Assembly (NCBI GenBank): GCA_900551745.1
Contig: URXA01000018.1
Location: 1-26,147 of the forward strand
Length of the DNA stretch: 26,147 bases
Origin: an uncultured Phascolarctobacterium sp.
GTDB lineage: Bacteria; Bacillota; Negativicutes; Acidaminococcales; Acidaminococcaceae
Direction: 5' to 3'
The notes beneath the pieces are model-generated. The model was not told the DNA's origin. It was given only the letters and a program-made list of their open reading frames with translations, and made no database searches. The position numbers were made by a program, and so were the translations under genes. This document shows, one piece after another, positions 7,600-14,965 of the stretch; the first letter of the stretch is position 1, and every line of letters begins with the position of its first letter.

Positions 7600-8333
7600 T
7601 TTACAATACCTCCTGCCAATGACAATATTTCATCAATATCAATGTTAGCTTCTGTAATTTCAGCTAATTCACGACTATTAAATTTATCCATTAAATTCTG
7701 AGATAAGACTGGCATTTTTCCTAAAATCGGCAAACCTGTTAATTTTTCATAATAATAAAGATTACTTTGTTCCAAGATACCAGCTGTTTTTTCGCACCAG
7801 CCGTTAACTATCAGTCCTAATACTTTCAGCCCATGTATCCTGGCATATTCAGCTGTCAATACAGCATGATTGACATTGCCAAGAACAGCTTTAACCACTA
7901 TCACCAAAGGCAGCTGCAGTTCCCCGAAAAAATCTTTAACCAAATAACCATCGGTCAAAGGCGCTGAGATCCCTCCTACGCCCTCAACTATACAGATTTG
8001 ATTGCCAAGAAGCATCTTCCTTGCGCCAGCCAGCATTACATGCGGTTCTATTTTTACACCAGCAAGACGGCTGGCTTCAGCAGGTGCCAAGGCAGCTTCC
8101 AACACATATGGCACGACCCGATCATGTTCTTCCATCTTTAACCCTGCGCAATGCAGTAAAAACTCAGCATCTGTCGAAATCAACTGACCTTCATCATTCT
8201 TAACACATCCCGAAGCAGCTGGTTTATATACACCAGTTTTATAACCACGGTGCCGCATAGCTGCCGCCAAGGCTCCGCTTACTACTGTTTTACCTATTTC
8301 AGTATCAGTTGCCGTAACGCCTATTCCCAACAT
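7596..8333 (-). CDS. bioD: Dethiobiotin synthetase
   Basis: This 245-residue P-loop enzyme closes the ureido ring of dethiobiotin from diaminononanoate, CO2 and ATP. The nucleotide loop is GVTATDTEIGKT at residues 5-16, with K15 and T16. The first position of the usual GTDTxxGKT is alanine here (A9 region), a mild deviation. KPAASGC (about 37-43) and the VEGVGGISAPL motif match the family. The ATG at 8333 lies four bases after the bioF stop codon, with its ribosome site AAGGATG inside the end of bioF. It overlaps bioA by four bases. Confidence 0.93.
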   Translation of the reverse strand: MLGIGVTATDTEIGKTVVSGALAAAMRHRGYKTGVYKPAASGCVKNDEGQLISTDAEFLLHCAGLKMEEHDRVVPYVLEAALAPAEASRLAGVKIEPHVMLAGARKMLLGNQICIVEGVGGISAPLTDGYLVKDFFGELQLPLVIVVKAVLGNVNHAVLTAEYARIHGLKVLGLIVNGWCEKTAGILEQSNLYYYEKLTGLPILGKMPVLSQNLMDKFNSRELAEITEANIDIDEILSLAGGIVK

Positions 8334-8337
8334 TTAT

Positions 8338-9531
8338 TCATCCTTCTTTCTTTTCACCCTGTTTTAGTTCCTGCCAAAGCGTAGTAATTATTTGAGCCGC
8401 CTGGCGTAGCTGCTCTTCGCAATGGGCAGCTGTAACAGTTATCCGAAGGCGGCTTGCGCCATGAGGAACTGTCGGCGGACGAATCCCCGATACCAAAATA
8501 CCTTTCGTCTTCAGCATGTCAGCAAATTGTATCGCAATCTCAGCGTCCCCAATCATAACCGGTATAATCGGAGTACTGCCTTCAACGACATTCAATCCGC
8601 CTTCCAATAAAAGCCGGCGCATTAGTCTTGAGTTTGTCCTTAAAGGATCAAGATATTTTTGAGCCTGAGTTTGTAAAAGCAACAACGCTGCATTAGCTGC
8701 CGCTAAAGTAGCAGGCGCTAATGCAGTTGAAAAAATAAACGGTCGTGATCTGTTAATAAGATAGTCAATAAATATCTTTTTACCGGCTACATAACCGCCT
8801 TCTGCTGCTAAAGCCTTACTCAATGTGCCTACCTGCAGATCTATTACACCCGTCAAACCGTAATGAGCCGCTGTTCCGCTGCCATCATTGCCAATTACTC
8901 CTACTCCATGCGCATCATCAACTATAAGAAAGGCATTGAAATTTTTTTTCAGTACCGCCAAAGAAGGCAGATCAGCAATATCTCCATCCATACTGAAAAC
9001 TCCATCCGTAACGATAAATCGCTGCCCAACAACATTTTCCGTCTCTAAAAGCCGCTGCAAATCTGCCATATCATTATGTTTATAAACAACCACTTTACAA
9101 CGGCTAATACGACAGCCATCAATAATACTTGCATGATTAAGTTCATCACTGAAAACAACATCACCAGTTTGCAGCAAACCATACAAAACTCCCAAATTTG
9201 TCATATAACCTGTATTAAAAACCAAAGCACTTTCACTATGCTTAAAATCCGCCAATCTCTTTTCCAGTTCACTTGCTATAAAGGTCCCTCCAGTAGTTAG
9301 CCGTGAGCCACTGGAACCAGTACCAAATTTTAAGACAGCTTCCCGAGCTGCATCAATCACTTCCGGCGCATGAGTCAAACCAAGATAATTATTACTGGCC
9401 AACACCAGATAAATTTTACCAGTCCGATCCTGCGCCTGAGCTGGATTTACAAAAGACAAATCAGTAATTCTGCGTGCCAGCCCAGCTTGACTGATATAAA
9501 CCAATTCTTTTGCGATCCTTGTCTCAAGCAT
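8338..9531 (-). CDS. bioF: 8-amino-7-oxononanoate synthase
   Basis: This 397-residue PLP enzyme of the alpha-oxoamine synthase family joins pimeloyl-CoA and alanine to give KAPA. Family marks are ASNNYLGL at 45-52, GTGSSGSRLTTG at 70-81, DDAHGVGVIG at 205-214, and the PLP lysine K239 in TLSKALAAEGGY. The related enzyme KBL (2-amino-3-ketobutyrate CoA ligase) is similar, but placement between bioW and bioD settles the call. A GGAGG site lies nine bases before the ATG, inside the end of bioW, and only one base separates the two genes. Confidence 0.94.
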   Translation of the reverse strand: MLETRIAKELVYISQAGLARRITDLSFVNPAQAQDRTGKIYLVLASNNYLGLTHAPEVIDAAREAVLKFGTGSSGSRLTTGGTFIASELEKRLADFKHSESALVFNTGYMTNLGVLYGLLQTGDVVFSDELNHASIIDGCRISRCKVVVYKHNDMADLQRLLETENVVGQRFIVTDGVFSMDGDIADLPSLAVLKKNFNAFLIVDDAHGVGVIGNDGSGTAAHYGLTGVIDLQVGTLSKALAAEGGYVAGKKIFIDYLINRSRPFIFSTALAPATLAAANAALLLLQTQAQKYLDPLRTNSRLMRRLLLEGGLNVVEGSTPIIPVMIGDAEIAIQFADMLKTKGILVSGIRPPTVPHGASRLRITVTAAHCEEQLRQAAQIITTLWQELKQGEKKEG

Positions 9532-9532
9532 C

Positions 9533-10294
9533 TTATACTTCCTCCGGTCTGATCAATACTACCTGATCCTGTAAATAAGTGATAAGTTTCTGGATATCGG
9601 TTCCCGGCTCTATAAAAAAAACTCTTCCGCCAAGCGGGCTTCCATATTCTTTCATTACAGGAATACGTTTATAGCCGTATTTAGCCGAAGCTACATAACC
9701 AGTCACATATTCAGGATCATCCGACCAGCATAATTCAGCGACAACCCCCACAGCACTGGCCACTTTAGATGCAAGTACCAAAGCCTCACGTAAATGATCC
9801 CCTAAAAGCCCTTTTTCTAAAAGTCTCGCCTCATATCTTTCTGAATTGTCGCAATCCATTTTACTGACCCTCACACCACGTTCACCTAAAGAGTCCACTC
9901 TTAGCCCTGTATCAGCATTCAAAAGCATCGCTCCGCGCATGCTGTCCTTCAGATTTATTATGCTGAAAATCCCAGCCGCTGCAGCTTCCGTACTCACTCC
10001 GGCTTTAACAAGTTCCTCCACTGCCGCTTTCCTGCCTGACATAACACTATCTGCCTGACAGCTTGAAAGCGGCAACAAAGGACGATAAAAAATATCTGTA
10101 GGTTTTACCGCCTCTACTTTTAAGCTTATAAAATCCGCCATTCCACGCTGATGCTTTTGTGCCCTATGCAACATTGCAACAATCGCCTGTTCTATTTTTT
10201 CTTCACTTAAAATACGTTCGGCACCAGAAATATGGCGTCCGCCTTGTTCATGTGGCCCTCCTTGTGCAGAACGCATTTTGACACTGTAAAGCAT
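9533..10294 (-). CDS. bioW: 6-carboxyhexanoate-CoA ligase (pimeloyl-CoA synthetase)
   Basis: This 253-residue protein matches BioW, which activates free pimelate to pimeloyl-CoA with ATP. The N-terminus MLYSVKMRSAQGGPHEQGG, followed by RHISGAERI, is characteristic. It feeds the product to BioF, the next gene. No bioC, bioH or bioI is present in the operon, so this cell appears to start biotin synthesis from free pimelate. The ATG follows AAGGTGA at four bases and lies 18 bases after the bioB stop codon. Confidence 0.95.
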   Translation of the reverse strand: MLYSVKMRSAQGGPHEQGGRHISGAERILSEEKIEQAIVAMLHRAQKHQRGMADFISLKVEAVKPTDIFYRPLLPLSSCQADSVMSGRKAAVEELVKAGVSTEAAAAGIFSIINLKDSMRGAMLLNADTGLRVDSLGERGVRVSKMDCDNSERYEARLLEKGLLGDHLREALVLASKVASAVGVVAELCWSDDPEYVTGYVASAKYGYKRIPVMKEYGSPLGGRVFFIEPGTDIQKLITYLQDQVVLIRPEEV

Positions 10295-10312
10295 ATTCTC
10301 ACCTTCTTGGAC

Positions 10313-11302
10313 TTACAGTACCGGAACGGTAACTTTACGTCCCAAATCTTTAATCATCTGTTTATCGGCATCTGTACTGCGTCCGCCCGTAGTCAGATAA
10401 CCGCCTATCATAATTCCGTTAAGGCCGCCGTTAAGTGCCAAAGCCTGCAAATCACGTAAATTTACTTCGCGCCCGCCTGCTGTTCTAATCAGTGCTTTAG
10501 GCAAAATAAATCGAAAAACTGCGTAAGCACGTAATATTTCTAAAGGAGTTAATGTTTTATTATCGGCAAAAGGAGTACCGGGGATGGGAGTAAGTAAATT
10601 AAGCGGCACTGAATCTATTCCCAGTCGCTTCAATTCGAAAGCCATTTCAACACGCTGTTTTGCTGTTTCATTAAGTCCGAAAATACCGCCGCTGCAAACT
10701 CTTAATCCTGCTTTCTGAGCATTACGGATCGTAAACATTTTATCTTCATAAGTATGAGTACTGCAGATATCTGGAAAATGGCTGGGTGCAGTTTCAATAT
10801 TGGAATGATATCTGGTGGCACCTATTTTTTTTAATTCAAAAGCCTGTGCTTCTGTTAATATTCCTAACGACGCACAAATTTCAATACCAACTTCCTCTCT
10901 AATTCGAATAAGCGTTTTACAAATATTATCAAAATCGTCTGCTTTACTTTGTCCGCGTCCACTGGTAACTATGGAAAATCTTACAGCACCGGCAGCTTTA
11001 GCCTTTTTGGCCGCATCGACTATCTCATCTTCCGCTAGCAATGAATATTCTTCAACACCAGTATTATAATGGGCTGACTGAGCACAAAATTTACAATTTT
11101 CAGGGCAGCGGCCACTGCGACCATTGATGATAGCACAGCAATCTACAGCATCACCTGTAAACTTTTGTCTGATTCTATCTGCCATAGCTAAAAGCAACAT
11201 CGTATCATCATCACTAACATCAATAAGCTGTTCAGCTTCTTGACAGGTTATTGCGCCACCCTGAAGAACTTTATCCGCTAAGCTTAAAATTAAATTTTCC
11301 AT
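10313..11302 (-). CDS. bioB: Biotin synthase (radical SAM)
   Basis: This 329-residue radical SAM enzyme inserts sulfur into dethiobiotin. The SAM-cluster cysteines are C66, C70 and C73 in GRCPENCKFCAQSAHY. A conserved asparagine/arginine pattern near the C-terminus (RTAGGREVNL) contributes to the second cluster. I place the start at 11302 (MENLILSL) because AAGGAG lies nine bases upstream. The longer open frame to 11347 would begin inside the promoter/operator. It is the first gene of bioB-W-F-D-A. Confidence 0.95.
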   Translation of the reverse strand: MENLILSLADKVLQGGAITCQEAEQLIDVSDDDTMLLLAMADRIRQKFTGDAVDCCAIINGRSGRCPENCKFCAQSAHYNTGVEEYSLLAEDEIVDAAKKAKAAGAVRFSIVTSGRGQSKADDFDNICKTLIRIREEVGIEICASLGILTEAQAFELKKIGATRYHSNIETAPSHFPDICSTHTYEDKMFTIRNAQKAGLRVCSGGIFGLNETAKQRVEMAFELKRLGIDSVPLNLLTPIPGTPFADNKTLTPLEILRAYAVFRFILPKALIRTAGGREVNLRDLQALALNGGLNGIMIGGYLTTGGRSTDADKQMIKDLGRKVTVPVL

Positions 11303-11339
11303 TTCTCTAGCTCCTTTGTAAACCTTCGATATTTTTTTG

Positions 11340-11403
11340 GTTAACAATGAAATTATAGCTTGTTAACGTTGTTTAGTCAACTAGTTAACCTAAAATAGTT
11401 AAC
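11340..11403 (-). promoter_or_regulatory. Biotin operon promoter with BirA-type operator array
   Basis: The minus strand has TTGACT (11380-11375), a 17-base spacer and TATAAT (11357-11352). Four copies of the palindromic hexamer GTTAAC lie at 11340, 11362, 11384 and 11398 (left ends): one at the transcript start, one inside the -35/-10 spacer and two upstream of -35. Steps are 22, 22 and 14 bases. Gram-positive BirA sites have two GTTAAC-containing half sites about one gap of 15 apart, so two overlapping sites can be drawn (11340+11362 and 11362+11384, each with a 16-base gap). Repression by biotinyl-AMP-bound BirA is the expected control; birA is not in this window. Confidence 0.88.
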
Positions 11404-11452
11404 TAATAATAAAAGGCATCGCTGTTAAAACAGCGATGCCTTTTATTATTAG
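11403..11452. terminator. Intrinsic terminator after the HAD phosphatase gene
   Basis: A perfect 22-bp stem (11403-11424 with 11431-11452) surrounds a 6-base loop; the core is GGCATCGCTG/CAGCGATGCC. TTTTATTATTAG follows on the minus strand. It lies 14 bases past the HAD stop codon and abuts the outermost GTTAAC of the biotin operator. Confidence 0.92.
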
Positions 11453-11466
11453 TATGTAAAATTATT

Positions 11467-12285
11467 TTATTGTAAATTTATTTCGGCCTGCCTAGTAAGT
11501 ATATTTTCTATCACCAATGCCACACCATCATCATCATTACTGGCAGTAATCAATTTTGCGGCCTGCTGAACCTGCGGTTTTGCGTTAGCTACAGCAACTC
11601 CGACACCAGCATTAGCAATCATCGAAATATCATTATTCGAATCGCCTATACACATAATTTCCTCTGGCTTGATACCAAAGCTTTCAGCTAATTCTTTAAC
11701 AGCGCTCCATTTATTAACTTCCGGCTCCATCAATTCCAAAAAATTATCCTTAGAACTAGTAACGTCAAGACGTCCAGCAAAACGATTAGCCACATCTTTC
11801 CAGGCAGCTGCAAAATCACCGCTTTCAGTCATCAGCAGCAATTTATACGGAGCTTTAATTATATGATACACAGCTTCACCAACCGCAGTAGTAGGAACAC
11901 CGGAAATACGGCTATACATACGCGAATATTCATTTTCTTCCTTTACAAGCAGTTCGTCATCTATATATACCTGCACATAATAGTCTTTTTCCTTACAATA
12001 GGCCAAAACGTCTAGTGCTGTTTGCAGCTGCAGCGGTTTTCGAACGTATACTTTTTCTGAAAGTGCTCCCTTTACCAATGCTCCATTATAGGCTATCAAA
12101 GGCACATCCAATTGCAACTGTTCAGCAAAAGGTTTGATAGATCTGTACATTCGTCCCGTCGCAAGAGTAAAAACGATTCCTGCCGCTAATGCGCTTTTAA
12201 TGGCAGCAAGATTACGCGGAGAAATTTTCCGCTCATTATTAAGCAATGTATCGTCCATGTCACTGGCAATCATTTTTATTTTCAT
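11467..12285 (-). CDS. Cof-type HAD-superfamily phosphatase
   Basis: This 272-residue protein belongs to the Cof/YidA group of haloacid dehalogenase-like phosphatases, cytosolic enzymes that dephosphorylate sugar phosphates, flavin mononucleotide, phytate-like or other small substrates. Motif I is SDMDDT with D9 and D11, motif II is LATGRM, and motif IV is GDSNNDISM near residue 215. The C2-type cap domain occupies the middle. The substrate cannot be predicted. The ATG overlaps the stop codon of the upstream membrane protein gene in ATGA and has AAGGAG upstream. It is followed by a strong terminator. Confidence 0.9.
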   Translation of the reverse strand: MKIKMIASDMDDTLLNNERKISPRNLAAIKSALAAGIVFTLATGRMYRSIKPFAEQLQLDVPLIAYNGALVKGALSEKVYVRKPLQLQTALDVLAYCKEKDYYVQVYIDDELLVKEENEYSRMYSRISGVPTTAVGEAVYHIIKAPYKLLLMTESGDFAAAWKDVANRFAGRLDVTSSKDNFLELMEPEVNKWSAVKELAESFGIKPEEIMCIGDSNNDISMIANAGVGVAVANAKPQVQQAAKLITASNDDDGVALVIENILTRQAEINLQ

Positions 12286-12632
12286 TTTTTTAACTCCTTT
12301 TTAACCGTTAATTCAGTAACGCCTAATACCATGAGGCAAAATATCGCCAGCAAAACTAATGCACCAAATTTATCAGTTACTGTATAACCTGGCAGCAAAC
12401 GCATGATATCCATAGTTAAACAGCTGCTGCCAACAAACAGCAACGCTCGTTTCCTCAAGCCGGAACCACCAAGTTTCCATGCCAAAATCTGTACTAAGGC
12501 ACTGCCGATGCCTGCAATACAGGCCCCTGCTATCAGTCCGCCCAACGTGACGACTTCTATAACATCAGTCCAGTAAAGCAGACAAAAATAAAACACGCTC
12601 AAAGTTACGGCGCGCAGAAAAAATACATACAT
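12282..12632 (-). CDS. Small integral membrane protein of unknown function
   Basis: This 116-residue protein appears to be mostly membrane: hydrophobic segments at about residues 3-20, 27-53, 63-78 and 88-107, ending in a lysine-rich tail (KKELKK). I do not recognise a family with confidence; size and topology resemble small holin-like membrane proteins, but no motif supports that. I chose the ATG at 12632, with GGGTGAT just upstream. A TTG at 12644 is in frame but sits where the transcript should start. The leader would thus be only about a dozen bases. It shares an operon and a 4-base overlap with the HAD phosphatase. Confidence 0.75.
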   Translation of the reverse strand: MYVFFLRAVTLSVFYFCLLYWTDVIEVVTLGGLIAGACIAGIGSALVQILAWKLGGSGLRKRALLFVGSSCLTMDIMRLLPGYTVTDKFGALVLLAIFCLMVLGVTELTVKKELKK

Positions 12633-12649
12633 ACAATCACCCAAAATAT

Positions 12650-12700
12650 ATTATACCACAAGGGTACGTATTACCACTAGGCTCGAAAATATCTCGTCAA
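12650..12700 (-). promoter_or_regulatory. Promoter of the membrane protein/HAD operon, copy of the rapZ element
   Basis: The minus strand has TGG followed by TATAAT (12655-12650), an extended -10, with no good -35 hexamer. TTGACGA (12700-12694) and TCGA eleven bases away are at the same distances from -10 as in the rapZ promoter. Eighteen bases around the -10 (12649-12666) are identical to 6088-6105. Confidence 0.7.
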
Positions 12701-12721
12701 ATTTTTCCACATTAATACAAA

Positions 12722-12754
12722 ATAAAAAGAAGTTTCGCAATGCGAAACTTCTTT
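12722..12754 (-). terminator. Intrinsic terminator after the rubredoxin gene
   Basis: A 13-bp perfect stem (12726-12738 with 12742-12754, core GTTTCGC/GCGAAAC) closes a 3-base loop; CTTTTTATTTTG follows on the minus strand. It begins 13 bases past the rubredoxin stop codon. Confidence 0.9.
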
Positions 12755-12766
12755 AGATATTATTAT

Positions 12767-12925
12767 TTATTGTTTGCTGAACTGGTCTTTGCCAACACCG
12801 CACAAGGGACAAACCCAATCTTCCGGTAAATCTGCAAAAGCAGTCCCTGCTGCTATCCCATTATCCGGATCGCCTATTTCCTGGTCATAAATATAACCAC
12901 AAACATCACATACCCATTTTTCCAT
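12767..12925 (-). CDS. Rubredoxin
   Basis: This 52-residue protein is a standard-length rubredoxin. It has the two iron-binding knuckles CDVCG (C6, C9) and CPLCG (C39, C42), with the usual YIYD, DPDNGI, GT.F.DLP.DWVCP pattern between them. A single iron bound by four cysteines carries one electron in the cytoplasm. In anaerobes rubredoxin feeds oxygen and superoxide reductases or other electron acceptors; no such partner gene is next to it here. The start follows AAGGAG at nine bases. It appears to be a single-gene unit with its own promoter, a leader of about 150 bases and a terminator. Confidence 0.97.
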   Translation of the reverse strand: MEKWVCDVCGYIYDQEIGDPDNGIAAGTAFADLPEDWVCPLCGVGKDQFSKQ

Positions 12926-13076
12926 TTACTTCAACTCCTTAAATTAATATTTTCAATTACATCAGCGATCAGCTATAAAACAGAATCTTATCTTTTCAAT
13001 CGCCGTTAATTAGGCATTAACTCCGCTCTCAAAAAGCAAATCCTATTGAGCAACAACTTACCGCTAATAGTTCTTT
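12926..13076 (-). other. Long 5' leader of the rubredoxin gene
   Basis: About 150 bases separate the expected transcript start from the rubredoxin ATG. On the minus strand the leader has a possible hairpin GTTAAT-GCCTA-ATTAAC, a CTCAA/TTGAG pairing a little upstream, and a GCTGATCGCTGAT direct repeat. It matches no riboswitch class I can recall. No credible short reading frame is present. Confidence 0.45.
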
Positions 13077-13082
13077 AATAAT

Positions 13083-13091
13083 ATTATACCA
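13083..13091 (-). promoter_or_regulatory. Extended -10 promoter for rubredoxin
   Basis: The minus strand has TGG immediately before TATAAT (13088-13083). A TTGATG hexamer lies 19 bases upstream, longer than ideal, so the extended -10 probably does most of the work. It sits 50 bases past the uvrC stop codon. Confidence 0.6.
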
Positions 13092-13141
13092 TTAATACAG
13101 TAAAAGTCATCAAACAAAATTTACATAAATGACGATTTAAT

Positions 13142-14965
13142 TTATTTAAGCACTTCTCGCTTTTCCGATAGATCTAAACGGAAAAAATCATAAATACGTT
13201 GTGCCGTTGGATAATTCATACCTTCTACTTCTGCTAATTCCTCTACACTGGCAGCTTTCATCGCATCCAGCGACTGGAAGCGTTTCCATAAAGCCTGACG
13301 TCTTTTAGTGCCAATGCCTTCAATATGATCAAGTACCGAAACCATATTCCGCTTGCTGCGCAATTTACGATGATAGGTTATTGCAAAACGGTGGGCTTCA
13401 TCACGAATTCGCTGGATCAGATGAAGAGAAGCAGAATCTCGATCCAACAAGATGCTTTCAGACGAACCTTCCGTAAATATTTCTTCTTCCCGTTTAGCCA
13501 GTCCAATAACAGGAAGTTCATGCAGCCCTAAACCACGAATAACCTCCAGCGCTGAACTCAGCTGTCCTTTGCCACCGTCAATAATGACAAGGCTTGGCAG
13601 ATCCTCATAATCTTTATAGCGCCGATAAACGACTTCCTGCATTGATTTAAAATCATCGGGTTTCCCCTCTGTAGATTCGATTTTATAACGTCGATAATCT
13701 TTTTTACTGGGTTTCCCATTGCGAAAAACAACCATTGAAGCTACCGTTTCTGTTCCCTGAGTATGCGAAATATCGAAACAATCCATTCTTTCTAATGCAT
13801 TTGGCAATTGCAGAGCTTTCTGTAATTCTTCTGCCGCCTGTTCCTCTGTTTTCAGCGAAAGCTGACCTTTGCGCAGCCTCTCTTCAAGAAGTTTGGCTGC
13901 ATTTTCAACCGCAAGATGTAATAGTTCACGTTTAGTTCCCCGCTGTGGCTGTAAAAACTCAACTTTACGCCCGGATCTTGCTGTCAGCCACTCTTCCAGA
14001 ACGATCAACTCATCCGCTGCTGGAAGGACTGGCAAAAGTATTTCCCGCGGTACAAAAGATGCCTCGTTATAATATTGTTTAATAAAAGCAGTCAAAATTT
14101 CCTGATTGCTGTCATCATCATTTTGTAAAAAGAAATTATCACGACCAATCAACTTGCCGCCACGAACAAAAAATATCTGCAAACAAGTTCCGGTACTATC
14201 TTTGGCAAGACCTACTACATCAAGATCACCACCGCTTGTTACAGCCTTCTGCTGTTCGTTCAGTCTTATTACAGCCTGCAGTTGGTCACGTACCCGGGCA
14301 GCTTCTTCAAAAGCATAATTTTCAGCGGCCTGCTGCATCTGAAGCTTTAGTTCACGTTCAAGTTCAGACGTACGCCCATCTAACAGTAAACACACGGCTC
14401 TGATCATTTTCCCATAATCTTCTCGAGAAACATACCCTGCACATGGAGCAAGGCAACGTTTAATATGATATTGCAGGCAGGGCCTATCGGTATTCATTTT
14501 TCGGCAATTGCGCAAAGGAAACATTGACCGCAGCAGTTTAACAGTAGCGTGCATTGCCCCAGCATCTGCATAAGGACCATAATATTTAGCACCGTCACGA
14601 AGCTGTTTGCGCGTAACATAAATACGCGGGAAATCTTCCTGCATCGTTACCTTCAAATAAGGATAAGTTTTATCATCCTTAAGCATAATATTATAGCGCG
14701 GACGGTGCTTTTTTATTAAATTGCATTCTAAAATAAGCGCTTCAACTTCGCTGTCTGTAACAATGGTTTCTATTTCAGCAACTTTTGCGACTAATGCTTT
14801 AACTTTTACAGTATGTGATGCCAGATTACGAAAATAACTGCGTACACGATTTTTTAATACTACCGCCTTTCCGACATAGATAATTTTCCCATGTTCGTCA
14901 CGCATTATATAAACGCCAGGTTTATCCGGCAGTACAGCTAAAGTTTTAGCAATAGATTCGTTCAT
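13142..14965 (-). CDS. uvrC: UvrABC system subunit C (excinuclease)
   Basis: This 607-residue protein is full length. The N-terminal GIY-YIG nuclease domain shows KPGVYIMRD..GKIIYVGKA; the central UVR motif (YAFEEAARVRDQLQAV) contacts UvrB; the RNase H-like nuclease domain has DCFDISH and VIIDGGKGQL; the C-terminus holds helix-hairpin-helix motifs (EGIGTKRRQALW, VEGMNYPTAQRIYDFF). UvrC makes both cuts around a DNA lesion held by UvrB. I place the start at the ATG at 14965, which shares a base with the uvrA stop in TAATG and has GGTGG upstream. A GTG at 14977 is in frame but lacks a good site. No strong terminator follows. Confidence 0.95.
   Translation of the reverse strand: MNESIAKTLAVLPDKPGVYIMRDEHGKIIYVGKAVVLKNRVRSYFRNLASHTVKVKALVAKVAEIETIVTDSEVEALILECNLIKKHRPRYNIMLKDDKTYPYLKVTMQEDFPRIYVTRKQLRDGAKYYGPYADAGAMHATVKLLRSMFPLRNCRKMNTDRPCLQYHIKRCLAPCAGYVSREDYGKMIRAVCLLLDGRTSELERELKLQMQQAAENYAFEEAARVRDQLQAVIRLNEQQKAVTSGGDLDVVGLAKDSTGTCLQIFFVRGGKLIGRDNFFLQNDDDSNQEILTAFIKQYYNEASFVPREILLPVLPAADELIVLEEWLTARSGRKVEFLQPQRGTKRELLHLAVENAAKLLEERLRKGQLSLKTEEQAAEELQKALQLPNALERMDCFDISHTQGTETVASMVVFRNGKPSKKDYRRYKIESTEGKPDDFKSMQEVVYRRYKDYEDLPSLVIIDGGKGQLSSALEVIRGLGLHELPVIGLAKREEEIFTEGSSESILLDRDSASLHLIQRIRDEAHRFAITYHRKLRSKRNMVSVLDHIEGIGTKRRQALWKRFQSLDAMKAASVEELAEVEGMNYPTAQRIYDFFRLDLSEKREVLK

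Noticed and set aside
11303..11347. Longer bioB reading frame starting at 11347
   Set aside because: It would start at the operator hexamer and transcript start, with no ribosome site; the ATG at 11302 has AAGGAG.
12282..12632. Naming the small membrane protein a phage holin
   Set aside because: Only size and hydrophobicity point that way; there are no phage genes nearby and it pairs with a HAD phosphatase gene.
13106..13133. Hairpin GTCAT/ATGAC followed by TTTT after uvrC
   Set aside because: Only five base pairs around an 18-base loop; too weak to call a terminator.
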